Positions 10,684-23,024 of a stretch of 64,000 bases of DNA are shown here, piece after piece; within the stretch, counting starts at the first letter, position 1, and every line of letters starts with the position of its first letter. The translations under genes were made by a program, and so were the position numbers. Origin of the DNA: Spirometra erinaceieuropaei (taxonomy: Eukaryota > Platyhelminthes > Cestoda > Diphyllobothriidea > Diphyllobothriidae); contig CACRXP010000147.1 of assembly GCA_902702965.1 (NCBI GenBank), positions 292,852 to 356,851 of the forward strand, written 5' to 3'. A model generated the notes under the pieces. The model saw only the letters and a program-made list of their open reading frames with translations. It was not told the DNA's origin and ran no database searches.

Positions 10684-12215
10684 CTATCGCAGGGACAATT
10701 GAAATCTTAGTTTCTGTATTTCTGTCTTTTTACACGTGAGGTATCGAGCCAGGAGCAGCAGTAAAGGATGTTGATATGCCGATGTACGACAACAGATATG
10801 TCGAAAACCACGGCACATGGGTCGGGAAGACTTCGCAGAAATTAGTTCAGAATGCAGGGGATGGGCTAAGCCGTTCAGAATTAAACCAGAAAATGGCTTG
10901 ACCGTTTTGAAACGTTGTTGTATGATAATGTCGATCAAAGAGAGATAAGAAACACCAGTAGCGAAAGAGAGCATTCGGAAGACTCGTAGTAAAATTAACA
11001 GATCTTTTTTTGGGCAAAGCAGGAAAAGTGCCGGGAGGACAATAATGAATAAGAGGAAGAATGCGGGCATCTATGAGTCGCCAAATTAAGGTTCGAGGTG
11101 TATAGTAAGAACGCAAACGACGAATGTACTAAATAAGCTTACGAACATTAATGAAAAGGAACTTAGTATGGATGGAGAATGAAAGATTTGATGACACAGT
11201 AACACCAAGGTACCGGAAAGAGGATACCTCGTTGGGAAGTATGTCTAAGGATTCAGAACTAGGAGAGATTCGGAACTGGAAAATATACATGACAGGTGTC
11301 TGATTATTCCATAGGGAAACTATTTTCCTGGTACCATAGTAGGACATGGCCAAGGCCATCCTTCAGAGACTGGAGAGGGTGGCCAAAAACCGTATCGTTC
11401 GCATAAATAACAAGCAGGTGGTCGTTTGGGATTCGAGATCATCAGTGTGGGGGGAGAAGAGGCGAGGGGATAAAATAGAACCTTTAAGAAGTCCACAGTC
11501 ATTGCGAGGGATCGTAGATTTCCGTTTGCCTGATTGGACAAACTGAGTGCGGGAAGTAAAGTAAGCGCCGAATCAAAAGACAACCCAGACAGGGCAGTCG
11601 CACACTAATGGTAAGGATGTTTTGGTGAGGATAAGATGGCGCGGGACGCACTGAAGGCGGAGGAGTAGTCAAGAAAGGCCCATGCATACTCTCGACAACC
11701 CTTATCTAGTTCACGCAGGGCAGAGTGGATCACAGGAGCAATGGCATCTAAGGTACTACGCTTAGCTTGATATGCAAATTGTAAAGGATCAGAAAAAAAA
11801 CTGGAAAAGAACGGCTTAATAATATCCAGAGCAACTCGTTCAACAAGCTTCCGTAATGTGGAAGAGCGGGCAAATGGAGGAAAAGACTTAGGACCAAAGT
11901 GGATTTTTTAAGAATATGAATGATTCTTACTGTACGCCAGGTATAAATCATCTTGGACTCCATGAAAGACATGTTAATAAGGTGTGTCAGAACAGGGGCT
12001 GTCTGAGAACAACAAGAGGTGGGACGCCATCCGACGCGGCAGCTGTCGATCCACGGACATTTTTAGGGTGTTTCTCCACTGGTGAGAAGATCCGTGGTAG
12101 CCGGGAGATGTCCCTTAAAGGAACATAAGAGCCATTGCGACTGAAGATAAAATTTTCGTTTAAAGAGTCAAAATCAGCATCCATAGGTGCCGATGCAATC
12201 TTCATGGCACCCTTC
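10684..12215 (-). pseudogene. CR1-like LINE reverse transcriptase relic (minus strand)
   Basis: Read leftwards, several frames together give a non-LTR reverse transcriptase. The pieces are MESKMIYTWRTVRI (about 11960), TSRTQFVQSGKRKS-type sequence and DCGLLKGSILSPRLFSPHTDDL (about 11450-11560), SFRYLGVTVSSNLSFSIHTK (about 11200), and IWRLIDARILPLIHYCPPGTFPAL. The 3' end reads LLLLARYLTCKKTEIQKLRF (about 10700). The same blocks in the same order occur on the plus strand at 58540-61140, confirming one family. The active-site YADD region is not recognisable (FMRTIRF-like), and many frameshifts are present. It is a 5'-truncated dead copy of CR1 type. Confidence 0.75.
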
Positions 12216-12242
12216 CCAGCATGAGACTCAGGCTTTGCACTG

Positions 12243-12660
12243 CTATCCTTGTGAGAGCCCTACTCTACGGCGCGAAAATCTGAACAATCTGCCGAAGTCA
12301 AAGGAGGAAACTCGAACTCTTCCTTCCAAGCTGTGTGAGAAAGCGGAGTGACAGAAATGGATCCCGCACACCCAGTTCGTGCAGCCGACCGACATGTTGG
12401 GCATCAGTGCCGTGTTAAACCAGATCGACCTACGATGGAGCGACCATGCCGTGAAGACGGTTGACGAACGCCCGTCCATTTGTCTGTGTTACACTGACGT
12501 CTCTCGAACACTCACAAACAAGACGGAGGACGGCGCTACAGGGATACGCTGATAACCTCCCTTATATGCCTTAAAGTTATCTGAGAGTAAGCGGTGGGAG
12601 ATGAGCGACATACCTAATGAACTGACGTTGGCAAGGGTAGGTTGAGTAGCTCCACCAGGT
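12243..12660 (+). pseudogene. Non-LTR retrotransposon C-terminal fragment
   Basis: The plus strand first gives VRALLYGAKI (LINE proteins commonly read TLLYGSETW here). In a shifted frame it then gives KWIPHTQFVQPTDMLGISAV, LNQIDLRWSDHAVKTVDERP and LCYTDVSRT. The order (hydrophobic YG block, IPDTExLxRTxxxSI, LRWxGHxxRMxDERLPK, then Y-GxxxxG) is the post-RT region of many flatworm and insect LINEs. The fragment points away from the CR1 relic on its left and belongs to a different LINE type. Frameshifts and a stop (KI*) break it. Confidence 0.6.
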
Positions 12661-12890
12661 TTAATATGTATAACTAACTACCATATTTGCTTTAGTAAAC
12701 ATTATTTTGTTTATCAGTCCATAGCTATAGGAAGTCACCCATTGAGTTTTGCCTAGCGCACTGATATGGCCACGCGAACCGAGCCGCTCCATTATAACAT
12801 TTTTTATTGATTTATTATCTGGCATGAGACAGCCTTCGGCTTTCGATCCCCCTCTCCGTAATCCGTTTGCTTCAAAAAGGTGGTCATGCA

Positions 12891-13262
12891 TTCTTGTGTT
12901 ATGTCGGTACCCATCACACAACGCGTGCTGTAAGGATCGTCGGCTGTGTGTTGGTTTACTTTGCCTCAGTAAGAGCATAACCCCACAGCTTCCATGACAT
13001 CTCTAAACGATGTCTGTTGTCGGACGTGTACGGTATGACTTATTTACTTATTCAAAAGACTAGCTTAACCCTCTTGTGCCGTGTCGGTACTCACCATACG
13101 TCATCTGCTGTAAGGGTCGCCGTGCGTTTTGGTTTACTTTGACCCGGTTAGGACGCAAACGCTCAACTTCCACCATATCTCCAAACAGTTTCGGTTGTCG
13201 AACGCGTACACCATGGTTTACCTACTTCTTCAAGTATACTTGTATGTATCCCCTCTCATAAC
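12891..13262. repeat. Diverged tandem duplication, period about 180 bp
   Basis: The block starting TTCTTGTGTTATGTCGG at 12891 repeats from 13071 (CTCTTGTGCCGTGTCGG). TGCTGTAAGG, GGTTTACTTTG, CTTCCA..ATCTC and TTGTCG.ACG.GTAC follow in the same order in both units. Two units are visible, with roughly 75 percent identity. No coding content is supported. Confidence 0.6.
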
Positions 13263-14649
13263 CTGTAATAAGGCAGTTAGATTCCGTTTAGTTTACATGC
13301 AAAAGTTTGCCTACAAATGATCGTTAAATTGCCTTCAAGAAGGAGCCATTCAGGTCCCCTGTTCGGGAAGCTGTTGCATCAGATATGCAGGAATATTTTC
13401 CACGCTTACTTCAAACCTACTCTGTCTAGGACAAACCACCGACAATATTTAACACCGTCTACGTGAGCCCATATTATGTGACCCGACACCGGAGCCCTTA
13501 AAGCTTTCCTCCTTCGATATTGACCTCACCGGAATACATATCTGTCGGTGTGCAGCCTAACATACTGGCATTTTCTTAAGCCAGATAGCAGTTCCCTTGC
13601 CTGGCAGTATTCTACCACCTTCTCCGAGTTTATATTTTCAGTTATTTCCGTCGCTTGGATCAGCAAACCAAGCTTCGATTGTCCGACTTTCTTGCGACCT
13701 GGAACTGATGTTCTGTGTTTTAGAAGGAACTAAACATGCATTTCATTATTGTACATAAAATTTACACACAAATATTTGTTTTTCCTTAAATTTTAGTTTT
13801 ACATTAGTCAGATGACTTGTAATGGAGATACAAACAGGCGTCCATACTTACTTTATTTGGTCTTTTCTTGTTCAGTAGGGTGTATTTTCATAGCTTCTCT
13901 AGCATTCATGTGCATCATGCCACCTTGCAGTAAATTTTCACAGTTACTGTATTTTGCACTTACTGTTCTTCTCTGCGATTGGTTGTTCGTTTAATTGGTC
14001 CCTGAGCTGTCGCAAATTTGCAGGCGGTGGACTGTTCAATTACCATTTATTTATTGAGACTTATCTTTTGTTTAGTTTTCAATTAACTCGCTCGCTGCCG
14101 TTGCTATATATAGGCGTATAAGAGGAATTTTAGCGGAAATATATTTATTTTCTAAGTGTTACTGTATGCATTTCGCTCCCCCTACGCGGTGATGCCCCAC
14201 CCGTATTACACGAGCCTGGGGTTGCTGGTTGTGAAGTGGGGTTACGCAACTTACCGTTGTTCTGACGTCAAAATAGGCACTCTCATCTTCGAGGACGACC
14301 GAATAGAGGAGGCCAGAGCGAAATGACAAGCACGATAGCCTTCCATGACGCGGACCATTTCTGCCAACACCCAACTCCCGTCAACGTGTTCGCCCTGTCA
14401 ACGCGCGTTCAGTCCGACTCGTGGCGACCTTAACAGCTGACATTTCGGCCATCGTTCCCACGCCGCCATGAGCCTTCCTCATCGTATTCTGGTGGGTAGG
14501 CTGGTACACGCGCGCGCTTACAGTCCCCTCGCCCGTTTCTTGCCGTTGTCTCCCGTCTTTCTTCCCTCTACTCTTGCTGGCCCTACTAAGGCGGTGGTGG
14601 GAGAAAAATTTCCCCTGGTGCCAACAGCACGGCGACGTAGAAGCCTGTT
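13263..14649. other. AT-rich sequence, no recognisable gene
   Basis: Only short ORFs occur. The stretch 13740-14160 is AT-rich with homopolymer runs. No repeat family from elsewhere in the window was recognised here. Confidence 0.4.
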
Positions 14650-14800
14650 TAGCCATCGACTTACGCTTATGTTACGGCTGCTGGTGTTGTCGTCGCTATT
14701 GTTTCTGCCGACGTTGTCGCTATTGTTCTTGCTGCCATCACTGCTGTTGATGTTACTGTTGCTGATGCTGGTGGTGGCGGGAGAACGGTTTGGACTGACG
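14650..14800. repeat. Degenerate GTT/GCT trinucleotide tract
   Basis: The segment is built from GTT, GCT, GTC and GAT triplets and produces leucine/valine-rich peptides on one strand and S/N/T-rich ones on the other. The 180-codon ORF at 14468-15010 owes its length to this tract and to GC-rich flanks, so I do not call it a gene. Confidence 0.5.
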
Positions 14801-15209
14801 ATGCTGTCGGAGGTGGTGAGGCAGTGCACCTCGCCCCCCTGCGACAGTCCGGAACGAGACGTGGACACATGCGCACTTCTCGGAGGCGGGCGGCTGCACC
14901 GAGAGCGGAGGTGGCGGGGTGGGTGGGGGGGGGGACAGGCGAGAAACCAAGCGCTGCTTCGGGAGCGGCTGGCTGCCCCTCAGCCCTTCGGGTCGCCCGC
15001 ACAATTTTGAGGTATAGAGCGAAGGCGAGGAGGCAAGCCGTAGTCGGCAGTCAAACCTGCCAACCTGTCACGCCCGTTACCATACACGCAGCACGGTTGG
15101 GCTTTCAAAGGAAACTCGCCAAATGGAGTAGGGGTGGATGAACACGTCTATGAACGAGGTAGCTACGGTCTCCCCCACCATCACCCTCCTCGTTGGCGTC
15201 ACCGTAGAC

Positions 15210-15210
15210 T

Positions 15211-15265
<55 letters not shown>

Positions 15266-15287
15266 CATCATCATCATCATCACCACC
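15210..15287. repeat. Compound microsatellite (CTA)n(CCA)n(TCA)n
   Basis: About 15 CTA units (15210-15255) run into CCA units and then TCA units. The triplet phase keeps both strands open, giving false poly-threonine and poly-valine ORFs. Confidence 0.95.
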
Positions 15288-16056
15288 TCAGCGGTCGAGT
15301 CGAATGATGCGGGGAGACGGTACTACGCACATCGATGTTCAATGTGACCTAGGGTCTGCCACCTAGTGAATCAAGCATGACGACTTCCCACTATAGTGCT
15401 TGCCTTGAAAAGACAGAATTTTTAATTAATTTTGGGAGCACGACGTGTCTAGGTCGTTCTGTGTGACCTAACTGGCCAAACAAGCTTCGCATTTGGTTGT
15501 GGAGATCACGGACAGGCGACTATTGACCAGATAGCAAGGCCAACATGATCTGGGTTAGACCGACGGAGACTGAGACAGCAGCTCTGTCGGACTCAATCTT
15601 GCAATCGAAGATAACGGATGCATAACGGATCTGCATACTCCCCTCGCAGTCTCAGCGCGTTTGCGTTGGTGCTGGTGCTAGCCCTTTTGGCGGGCTTTTG
15701 AAAATGAGCCGCCATCTTTTTACGCTCAACATTCACATTGGAACTTTCTCATATGTACATCCGTTGGTCCGTTTTACTCATTATATGCTGATTTTTCTCC
15801 TCCTTGTTTGCCTGAACTACAGTAATGAGGTCATCTGCACACTACGCTAGCACCGTTTGAGGACAGTTGGATGTGACACAAATTTTGGAATTCATTCATC
15901 GAAGATTCTTCATACTATCGAGAGTTGTATTTTTCGGCAGTTATCGCTTGTGATCCTCTGGTGTTACTTGCTTTGAGTACCCACTCTGAATGAAGGTTTT
16001 TTGCTGAAAATTTTGGAGTGATACTTCCAAAATAAAGCATCTCTCTATTAAAAGTC
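15288..16056. other. No recognisable gene
   Basis: This is mixed sequence with short ORFs only. It ends where the repeat shared with 61.45-61.93 kb begins. Confidence 0.4.
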
Positions 16057-16815
16057 CTGATACCCTACCTACCCAGCAGTCTATTTATCTTGCTGAGGAG
16101 GGGGGGGGGAGGGGGAACATGCGTGACCAGGCCACCCGAATGGGACACACTCCCCTTGCGCCTTCTCTGGTCAAATGCCCGGGCGGGTGAACTGCAGCGG
16201 GCGGAATGGAGCGCTGACCACATCGGCTAGCCAAAAGGTCGCTTTGATCACCGTCGTGAGGCCACCAGGGGGGAGAGTAGGTGTGACGGACAGACCCAGG
16301 CAAAGCAGACCATGGGATAACATCATCACTGACCCGGTTCTCGTTTCGCTTCACTAACTATGGGGGCTGCGGGTCGGAAGATTTACCATTTGCTTCCACT
16401 TGAAAGACCACACCAGCGTCGAAAGTTGGGAGTCCATCATTAATCACGGTGGGAAAGGAGACCTGGATGGTAGTCATGGTAACGACGAAGAGGGAGAATG
16501 GGAGCGCTGACCACATCGGCTAGACAAAGGTCGCCTTGATCCCTGTTGTGAGGCCACAGGGGGCGAGGATATGAGGCGTGGCTGAAACTGACAGACCCAA
16601 GAAGAGCAGGCCATGAAATAACATCACCACTGGCCCGGTTGTTGCTTCCATTCATTAATCGTGGGCGCAGCGGGCGCAGTGCTTCCACTTAAAAGACCCA
16701 CTCCACCGTCGAGATTGGGAGTTGATCACTAATCAGGACAGGGAAGGACACCTGGATGATAGTCATGACAACGACGAAGGGGAGAGGGGGAATGGTTCGG
16801 CTTATCCTTCCACTG
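16057..16815 (+). repeat. Dispersed repeat with internal tandem blocks (shared with 61450-61927)
   Basis: It begins CTGATACCCTACCTACCCAG. Two and a part copies of a block of about 290 bp follow. GAGCGCTGACCACATCGGCTAG occurs at about 16209 and 16503, and ACCTGGATGRTAGTCATG at about 16460 and 16750. The same blocks occur once, reverse complemented, at 61450-61927, with the same terminal CCTACCTACCCAGCAG. A G-run lies at about 16100-16118. No coding content is supported. Confidence 0.7.
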
Positions 16816-19377
16816 GGTATTTCTCTTAAGGAGCTGTCGCCGTGAAATGTGTGAACTGGAGTGGGGAGTAAAACGCATTGTTATCATCCCGTCCCTTTGT
16901 TGACGCCATCATCGTTCTGCCTACCACCCCCACCACCACCATGGGTGTGTGACGTTCGCCGCACAGTCCAGAACACCGACCGGAAGACTTGGGAGCTCCG
17001 ATTTGGAGCCATCCGAGGTGGCCGCATGACAACGAGCAATTAATATCTGCCAAGCATTACCAGTTGTAGTATCGGCAAAATAAACCGTTTGACGAAGTTG
17101 GCTATCTAGCTGGCACAGCAGTGATCGTCTTAATGACTGATAAGATGTGGAGCACCATTGTGCCGAAGTCAGCCTCCCGCTCCCTGCGTGTGACTGGATT
17201 CATCAACTCCCAAAGTGCTTGCGCCATTCGTCAGGCTATTCCACATTTGAGTCTTGTTGTCAGGGTCAGCTGTTATGACCCTGTATTACATCCTCGCATG
17301 TTGAGGATTGCACTTTCCCAGGTAGTTCCCAACTCTCAACTTCACCTCTGCGTCAACGAGTCTGAACGCCTTCATAAACGATCATTTTGCTGCATAAAAA
17401 AACTTAAAATCATGCAACTAGCTTATCTGTTTATTTTTTACGCCTGGCGATAACAGTGATTCACAAGAGTCGGGAAATTCGAGTCCGTTGCACGGAGCGT
17501 GACTTCTGTATTTTTTTGACTTTGTTCCTCCCAGGTGACATTTCAGCAGAAACGAGTTGGGTCACTCCTCCTGACTCTCCATCGTCAACAGTTATGTTCG
17601 GGTCCGAGTGGCCGCGCGAGACAGCAGCTTGTAGAGAGTACAGAGAGAAAAAATCCGATCCCAGAACAGACTGGTTGACAGGCTCGGACTGTCAACTGGC
17701 GCAGAGGAGAGGGAAGAGAGGGAGGGAGAGCGAGGTTGGAACTGGGAGATCCATCCCCATGGCAAGGCAATGTACTCCTCATCATAGTAACTCTGACGGT
17801 CAGAAAAGGCAGGAGTGATTGCTGGAACAAGAAGCTCATTGACCCGACCTTTCGGTATCGCACTCGAATCCATCATCACAGACAGTCGCTGATAAGGGTA
17901 CTGGAGACACAAGGAGTGCAGTAGTTATGGGCCGCAGTTGCCACACGAGCACATGCCTAATGTAATTTGCAGCTGCCGTACATGAAGAACGTCCCACAAG
18001 CCGCCTGCACACACCACTTGGGTTTGGAGTTGCACACAGACCAGGCGTTAGGCCACGAGACCAAAAGACTCACTGCCACGTGAGGTAACGCTTTGGGGGG
18101 TTTGCCGGGTCTGGTGCAGTCGTGGACAATGTGACTGCCTCGGAAAAACTGGGAAATTACTCTGGACGCGGATGAAAAAACATGCAGCGACAACCAGGAG
18201 GAATGAGGCAAAATCTCAAATCGTGGGCCATGAGACGGGTGTAGGCCACACATACAGGCTTGGCGAAACGACAGTCCCGTGAATCGCGAGCTGCTTGTGT
18301 CATCGCTCTCCGGTTCGATCTTACTGTTGGATCATGGTGAGTAGATGGATGCGTGAGAGGAGGGAGTGCGGTATGTTCTACGCATGTCCGCCCCATCATA
18401 AACTAGCTCGGACGAAATTCGCGGTTTTTGCGCTCGCTGCATGTGGCATACAGTGGAGGTCGTCGTTTGCGACGATCGGGTTATCAGTCACACTGCGGTC
18501 TGACGATATTTTTCGAAAAGAGGCGAGTTATGCAGCCATTCAAGCTGCGGCTTTTAAGATACATTGAGAACCAAAGTCGCGTTACTTTTACTGCAGCGAA
18601 TGAATTTCTCACAGAACAGGTCTCGGTTTACCTCCTCTCACTCCCCTTTTTTCTCCATCTCTCACTTAGCCCACCGCATAAAGTCAGCCCTATTTATTGG
18701 CTCACTGTTGTGATAGTAAATGTGCGTATTAGTAAGTTCAGAGTGAATGAATATGCTCTACAAATTCCCAGACCGCCTGACTGTGGAGGAAGTCCGATAC
18801 TTTTTTCAAACTTCTCCTCGAGTTGTCCCAACAACAGTTTAATGCAGCCGGTGCACCTCCTGGACTGAGACGGCACCGGAAGATTGGTGATAAAAATGGC
18901 CTTAGATGAGTCATTGGGGGTAGGAGACAGGAGTTCAGACGTGAATATTGATTTCGGTGGAAGATAAGGTCGTCTTGGAACCGTCTCAGCAACACTGTGA
19001 GACGGGCGCTATTCGCGCTCAGTCGTCCTCCCCTTCTTCCGCGAAAGAAAAAAAGATTATCGAGGACGGTAGTGAAAAAGTGGAGTCGAGGAGCTATCAC
19101 TCGCGACTCGTCTAACAGAGAGGGCTGATGTTTGACTCAGCATTGGTACGGACAACAGTGTTAAACGCATAGCTTTCTAGAAAAAAAATTGCTTTAAGTT
19201 TTTGATGGTATTTTTTGATTGGGCCGACAAGAGTCCTCGTTTGTTGTTGATGCTACACAAATTTTAATAATTATTTATTGATACCAAGCGAGTGTGTCGT
19301 GTTAGCGCTTTTAATAGTCACATTTAGTTGATAGATGCAACAGTCCAAGCCACAACTTCTAACGCCCGTAACAGATT
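16816..19377. other. Uncharacterised 2.5-kb stretch
   Basis: ORFs of 90-146 codons (17121-17453, 17456-17818 and 18428-18868, all plus) have no family resemblance. No repeat family seen elsewhere in the window was recognised. This is one of the better places for an unnoticed host exon, but nothing positive supports one. Confidence 0.3.
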
Positions 19378-20240
19378 CAAACGCGTTAGATTGTTTATAG
19401 TGATTGATGGGCTCTGAGCCCGTCAAGCTTACTCTCACTTCCCACTCCCAGACATCAGTCCACAGTCCAAACCGGTCGGCGCAGTACCTGACATAGCTGG
19501 AGAGCCCGTCTGTGCGCGCCACGTGCACGACCTGACCCCCCCCCCCCTCCTCCCTCAAGCGCACAGACGGAGAAAGCGGCTGGAATGTCACGAGTGTGAC
19601 AGGGTGCCATTACAAAGGAGCTATCGCAGTCTGACTGTGAGTCCACCAGTCAGCCACTCGACACACAAACACAAAACTGGGATGACTACGTAGTTTGAGT
19701 TGAAGAGTCAGTTGGGAACCTTCTAGGCCACGGCTCTTAACGTGTTGTATTGGTCTCCAGCGCGTCAGATTGTTTATAGTGAGGAATTATTCGCTGGAAG
19801 TCGGTCTCACTCACTCTATCCTTCCCTATGCACCAGCCAACTGTCCGAGCTTGTCAATCAACTGATGATCTGGTTGGGAGAGGTGGCTGACAGAGTTAAA
19901 AACAGCCCGTCTGCTCGTACTACACACACATGCGCACGTGTGGTGTTAGTCTCCATCGCGTCGGCTTTTTTATTGTGAGGAGGAATGCCCTGAGAACGTC
20001 GGCCTCACTCACCCTAGCATATCCCATGTACCGATCGACTGTCTGGGCTGGTCAGCCAGCTGATGATGTGGTTGGGAGAGGTAGCTGGCAGGGTTGAGAG
20101 TAACTCGTCTGCGTGTGCACCACAGGACCTGGTCCCCCATGCGCACACACCGGGGTTTCACACACAATGTGCAATGGGGTAAGTCGCTCGGGTCGCATAT
20201 GTGACAGGGAGCCACATGGAGAAACGAGTCGAATAGCATA
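19378..20240. repeat. Three diverged tandem copies of a 200-300 bp unit
   Basis: The motif CGCGTCAGATTGTTTATAGTGA begins units at about 19378 (CGCGTTAGATTG), 19758 and 19955 (CGCGTCGGCTTTTTTATTGTGA). Each is followed by a TCACTCAC..AT..C block and an AGCCCGTCTG or CTCGTCTG block with GCGCAC repeats. The first and third also share GTGACAGGG.GCCA. Spacing is irregular (about 380 and 197), so indels have accumulated. A C-run lies at 19538-19550. Confidence 0.55.
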
Positions 20241-20405
20241 CTTTCCACTTACGTGAGAGGTGCCGGTGGTGTAGGACGTTGGAGATGTGTGTGCGTAGGG
20301 TGTGTGTTTATTGATGGGGTAATGTGCGGTAATGTGGTGTAGTCTGCGGTGATTTACTGGCAGGTGCACTCGCAAAAATATAATCAAAAACACATTCAAT
20401 ATTTA

Positions 20406-21382
20406 CAGTAGGTGGGCTAACTCATGAAATGTCAACCGAAATTCCGAATTTGGTTTTCGTTTCGAGAAGACTAATTAAGTATGGTTGTAAAACTAGTCAG
20501 CCTGTAACATAACTCTATAATATTTCAGTTAACTCAGGAAGCCGGCTTTCGAATGAACTTCCTCCCGTCTGCATGCAAAAATTACGACTAAAAGTAGCAT
20601 GAATTTTTCTTATTTCTTTTCGATGCCCCAAAACGCCCAATTATATTTCATGGAAAACAGAAACAAAAATATGCATTCTTTTGCTCATTCGGTAGAAAAT
20701 TACGTCCTCTTCCAATCTTATACTCGAAGGAGGGACATAATTCGGTTTTAAAAAAGGCTCTTATTGTGGGACTTTTAAATAATGTGAAATGGCCGTTCAT
20801 AAATCGTCATATCTCTGCATTTACCAATGTGGCTTGTAAATTTAACAATATGGATCAAATCCACTGCTTCATTTGATGAACCCTATATGGCCCACCTTTA
20901 TTACCGTAGAGGAATGTGTGGTTTTCCGTACGCGAAAAATATACGGCTTGTAGTTTTGAAACCCTGAATCCAAGTGTAACGGTATGGCGGGTTCAAAATT
21001 ATTCAGGGATTGGAATGGTTTTTGAAAACCGAATTATACCTTCCCTCGAGTAAAGAGGTAGAAAAAGACGTAACTGCCTACGAAATGAGCAAAAGAATGA
21101 ATATTTTTATGCATGTTTTCCATGAAATATAATTGGACTTTTAGAGGTATCGAAAATCAATGAGAAGAATGCATGCTACATAAGTAGTCATTTTTATAGA
21201 GACTGGTTTTGGCATGCAGCCGTAAGGAAGTTCATTCGAAAGCCAGCATCCTGAGGTAACTGAAATATTATAGAATTATATTGCAGGCTGACTAGTTTTA
21301 CAACCCTACTTAATTAATCTTTTCGGAACGAAAATGCATTTGGGAGTTTTGGTTGACATTTCGTGAGTTAGCTGACCTACTG
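20406..21382. mobile_element. Fold-back MITE, copy B (complete)
   Basis: The 977-bp element starts CAGTAGGTGGGCTAACTCAT and ends with its inverted counterpart, flanked by TA (20404-20405 and 21383-21384). The long arms match those of copy A, but with more substitutions and small deletions. No protein is encoded. Confidence 0.88.
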
Positions 21383-21384
21383 TA

Positions 21385-23024
21385 AGTGACGTTTTAAATA
21401 TGCAATTGTATAACTGAGTTAAAGAGAACAAGCGCGGCCCAAGTATTTGAATAGAAGAAGACGAGAAGACGATCGCTGGGACCAATTGTTTATTCATCCG
21501 TCGTTTCAAACTATCGCGCGAGCCCATCGTCGACGGATGAAAAACTGTACCACTCATGGCATATTTAGCTCACCTCTGCCGGGGATGACCTCCAGCTGCG
21601 TTGCTGAATCGTTCACGCAGTGCTTCATAAGCGATTGGCAGATCGATATGTAAATTAATCGATTCTATAACTGCTTTAAGTAGTGATAGTATCCCGACGG
21701 TGTCATTGTCACGGCCTAGGTGAAACGATTTCCTCTTCGGATCTTAAACACTTTACCCCAGCGCAAGCTGCCCCTCTGATGAGTCGCTAAATGACTTTCT
21801 CTACCATTTCTGGGACAATTCTGCAAAGAGGCTATCAATGGATAGGCTTGTATTTGGTCCTATGCAAGTGGCGCTCACTGGCTAGTCTTCACTGCACAGA
21901 CGCTTCTATTTCGTCTTTTAGTGTCGTAGACGGCAGACGGTCCGCCAGTGAATGTCACTAACATCTGTCTCCTGGAGATACAAAATCCGTGGCGTAAGGA
22001 GAGAGTGGAATGCATCAAAATGCGACCGCCAACGGGAAGAACATGTAACGTAACCTGGTTGGCGAAGGCGGACCCCACGATAATGCGCAGTCGAGAGAAC
22101 GGCAACCGGTAGAGTGCTGAATTTGCAACCCCAGAACCAAAAAAATTGAGTTCGAATTCCAGGTTATCCAAAACTCTGCGGTTGTCTATAAGTGACTCAA
22201 AGCCACTAATAAGTTAGAACTGCTTAACCCAGTCTCCATTGTCTCTGACAGTGTTCCTTGCGACAGTGGTGTCTGAAGTAAATACTCAGGGCTAGGAGAT
22301 TCCGGGTGAGATATATAATTAAATATTAGTTCAGAAGCCAATGGTACCATTTGACAGTCCCGACAGACTCGGGCAGGAAACAGGTATGTGGGGGAGTGAT
22401 GGGATTGAGGAATGCACTCAAGCAAGAGTTGTGGCTTATAGTACGCTGATTAGGCCAATTTGTGCTTCCAACAGGATGGCGCAGCTGCTCATTTCGGTAT
22501 CTCTATTCGAAAGTGACTTGAAAAACATTTTTCGGGCAGACGTATAGGTCTCCGAGGTGCCGCGGATTGGCCTGCAAGATCCCCAAATCCCGATCTTCTA
22601 GACTCCTTTCTCTGGGGAACAATCAAAGATCAGATACTCAGTGATAAAAGAAAACGTTTCGATGATCGAAAGAAATCATCATAAAGGCATGGAAAGATAT
22701 TAAGCCGAGCTAGGCAGAAAAGTAACTTATTCAACCATTGAAATGGTGGTTTGCTATTTGAAAATTTGTTACAAATTTAGTGTTGCGAAAATTCCCAATG
22801 AAGAATTCAAAAGTTAATTTGGCGAGCCTACGTCAGCTTTCGATAAATTCTGTTCAGCCCTGTACATTCATATTGTTGTCGAAATGATTTATAAGAAAAT
22901 GCGGGCAAGTACACTTTACTCTGTACATGGGGATGGGGGTTGGGTGAAGCGAACAACAAAATTACCGTCAGTGTCGGGGGAGGGAAATTTTGGACACTGG
23001 GACGGGTAATTATATGCGGATGGC
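21385..23024. other. No recognisable gene
   Basis: Short ORFs only. At about 22090-22165 a weak tRNA-like string occurs (CCGGTAGAGTGC, later GAGTTCGAATTCC), but no cloverleaf can be drawn. Nothing else was assigned. Confidence 0.35.

Noticed and set aside
14468..15010. 180-codon ORF with a leucine-rich, membrane-like middle
   Set aside because: The hydrophobic stretch comes from GTT/GCT triplets. Equal ORFs are open on the other strand and no domain is seen.
15077..15347. Poly-valine and poly-threonine ORFs
   Set aside because: Translations of the CTA/CCA/TCA microsatellite.
21775..21830. Hammerhead-like CTGATGAGTCGCTAAATGAC
   Set aside because: GTC and GAC can form helix II, but TTTC stands where GAAA is required and no cleavage triplet pairs up.
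22090..22165. tRNA-like string with GAGTTCGAATTCC
   Set aside because: The box B resemblance is fair, but box A is poor and no acceptor or anticodon stem can be drawn.
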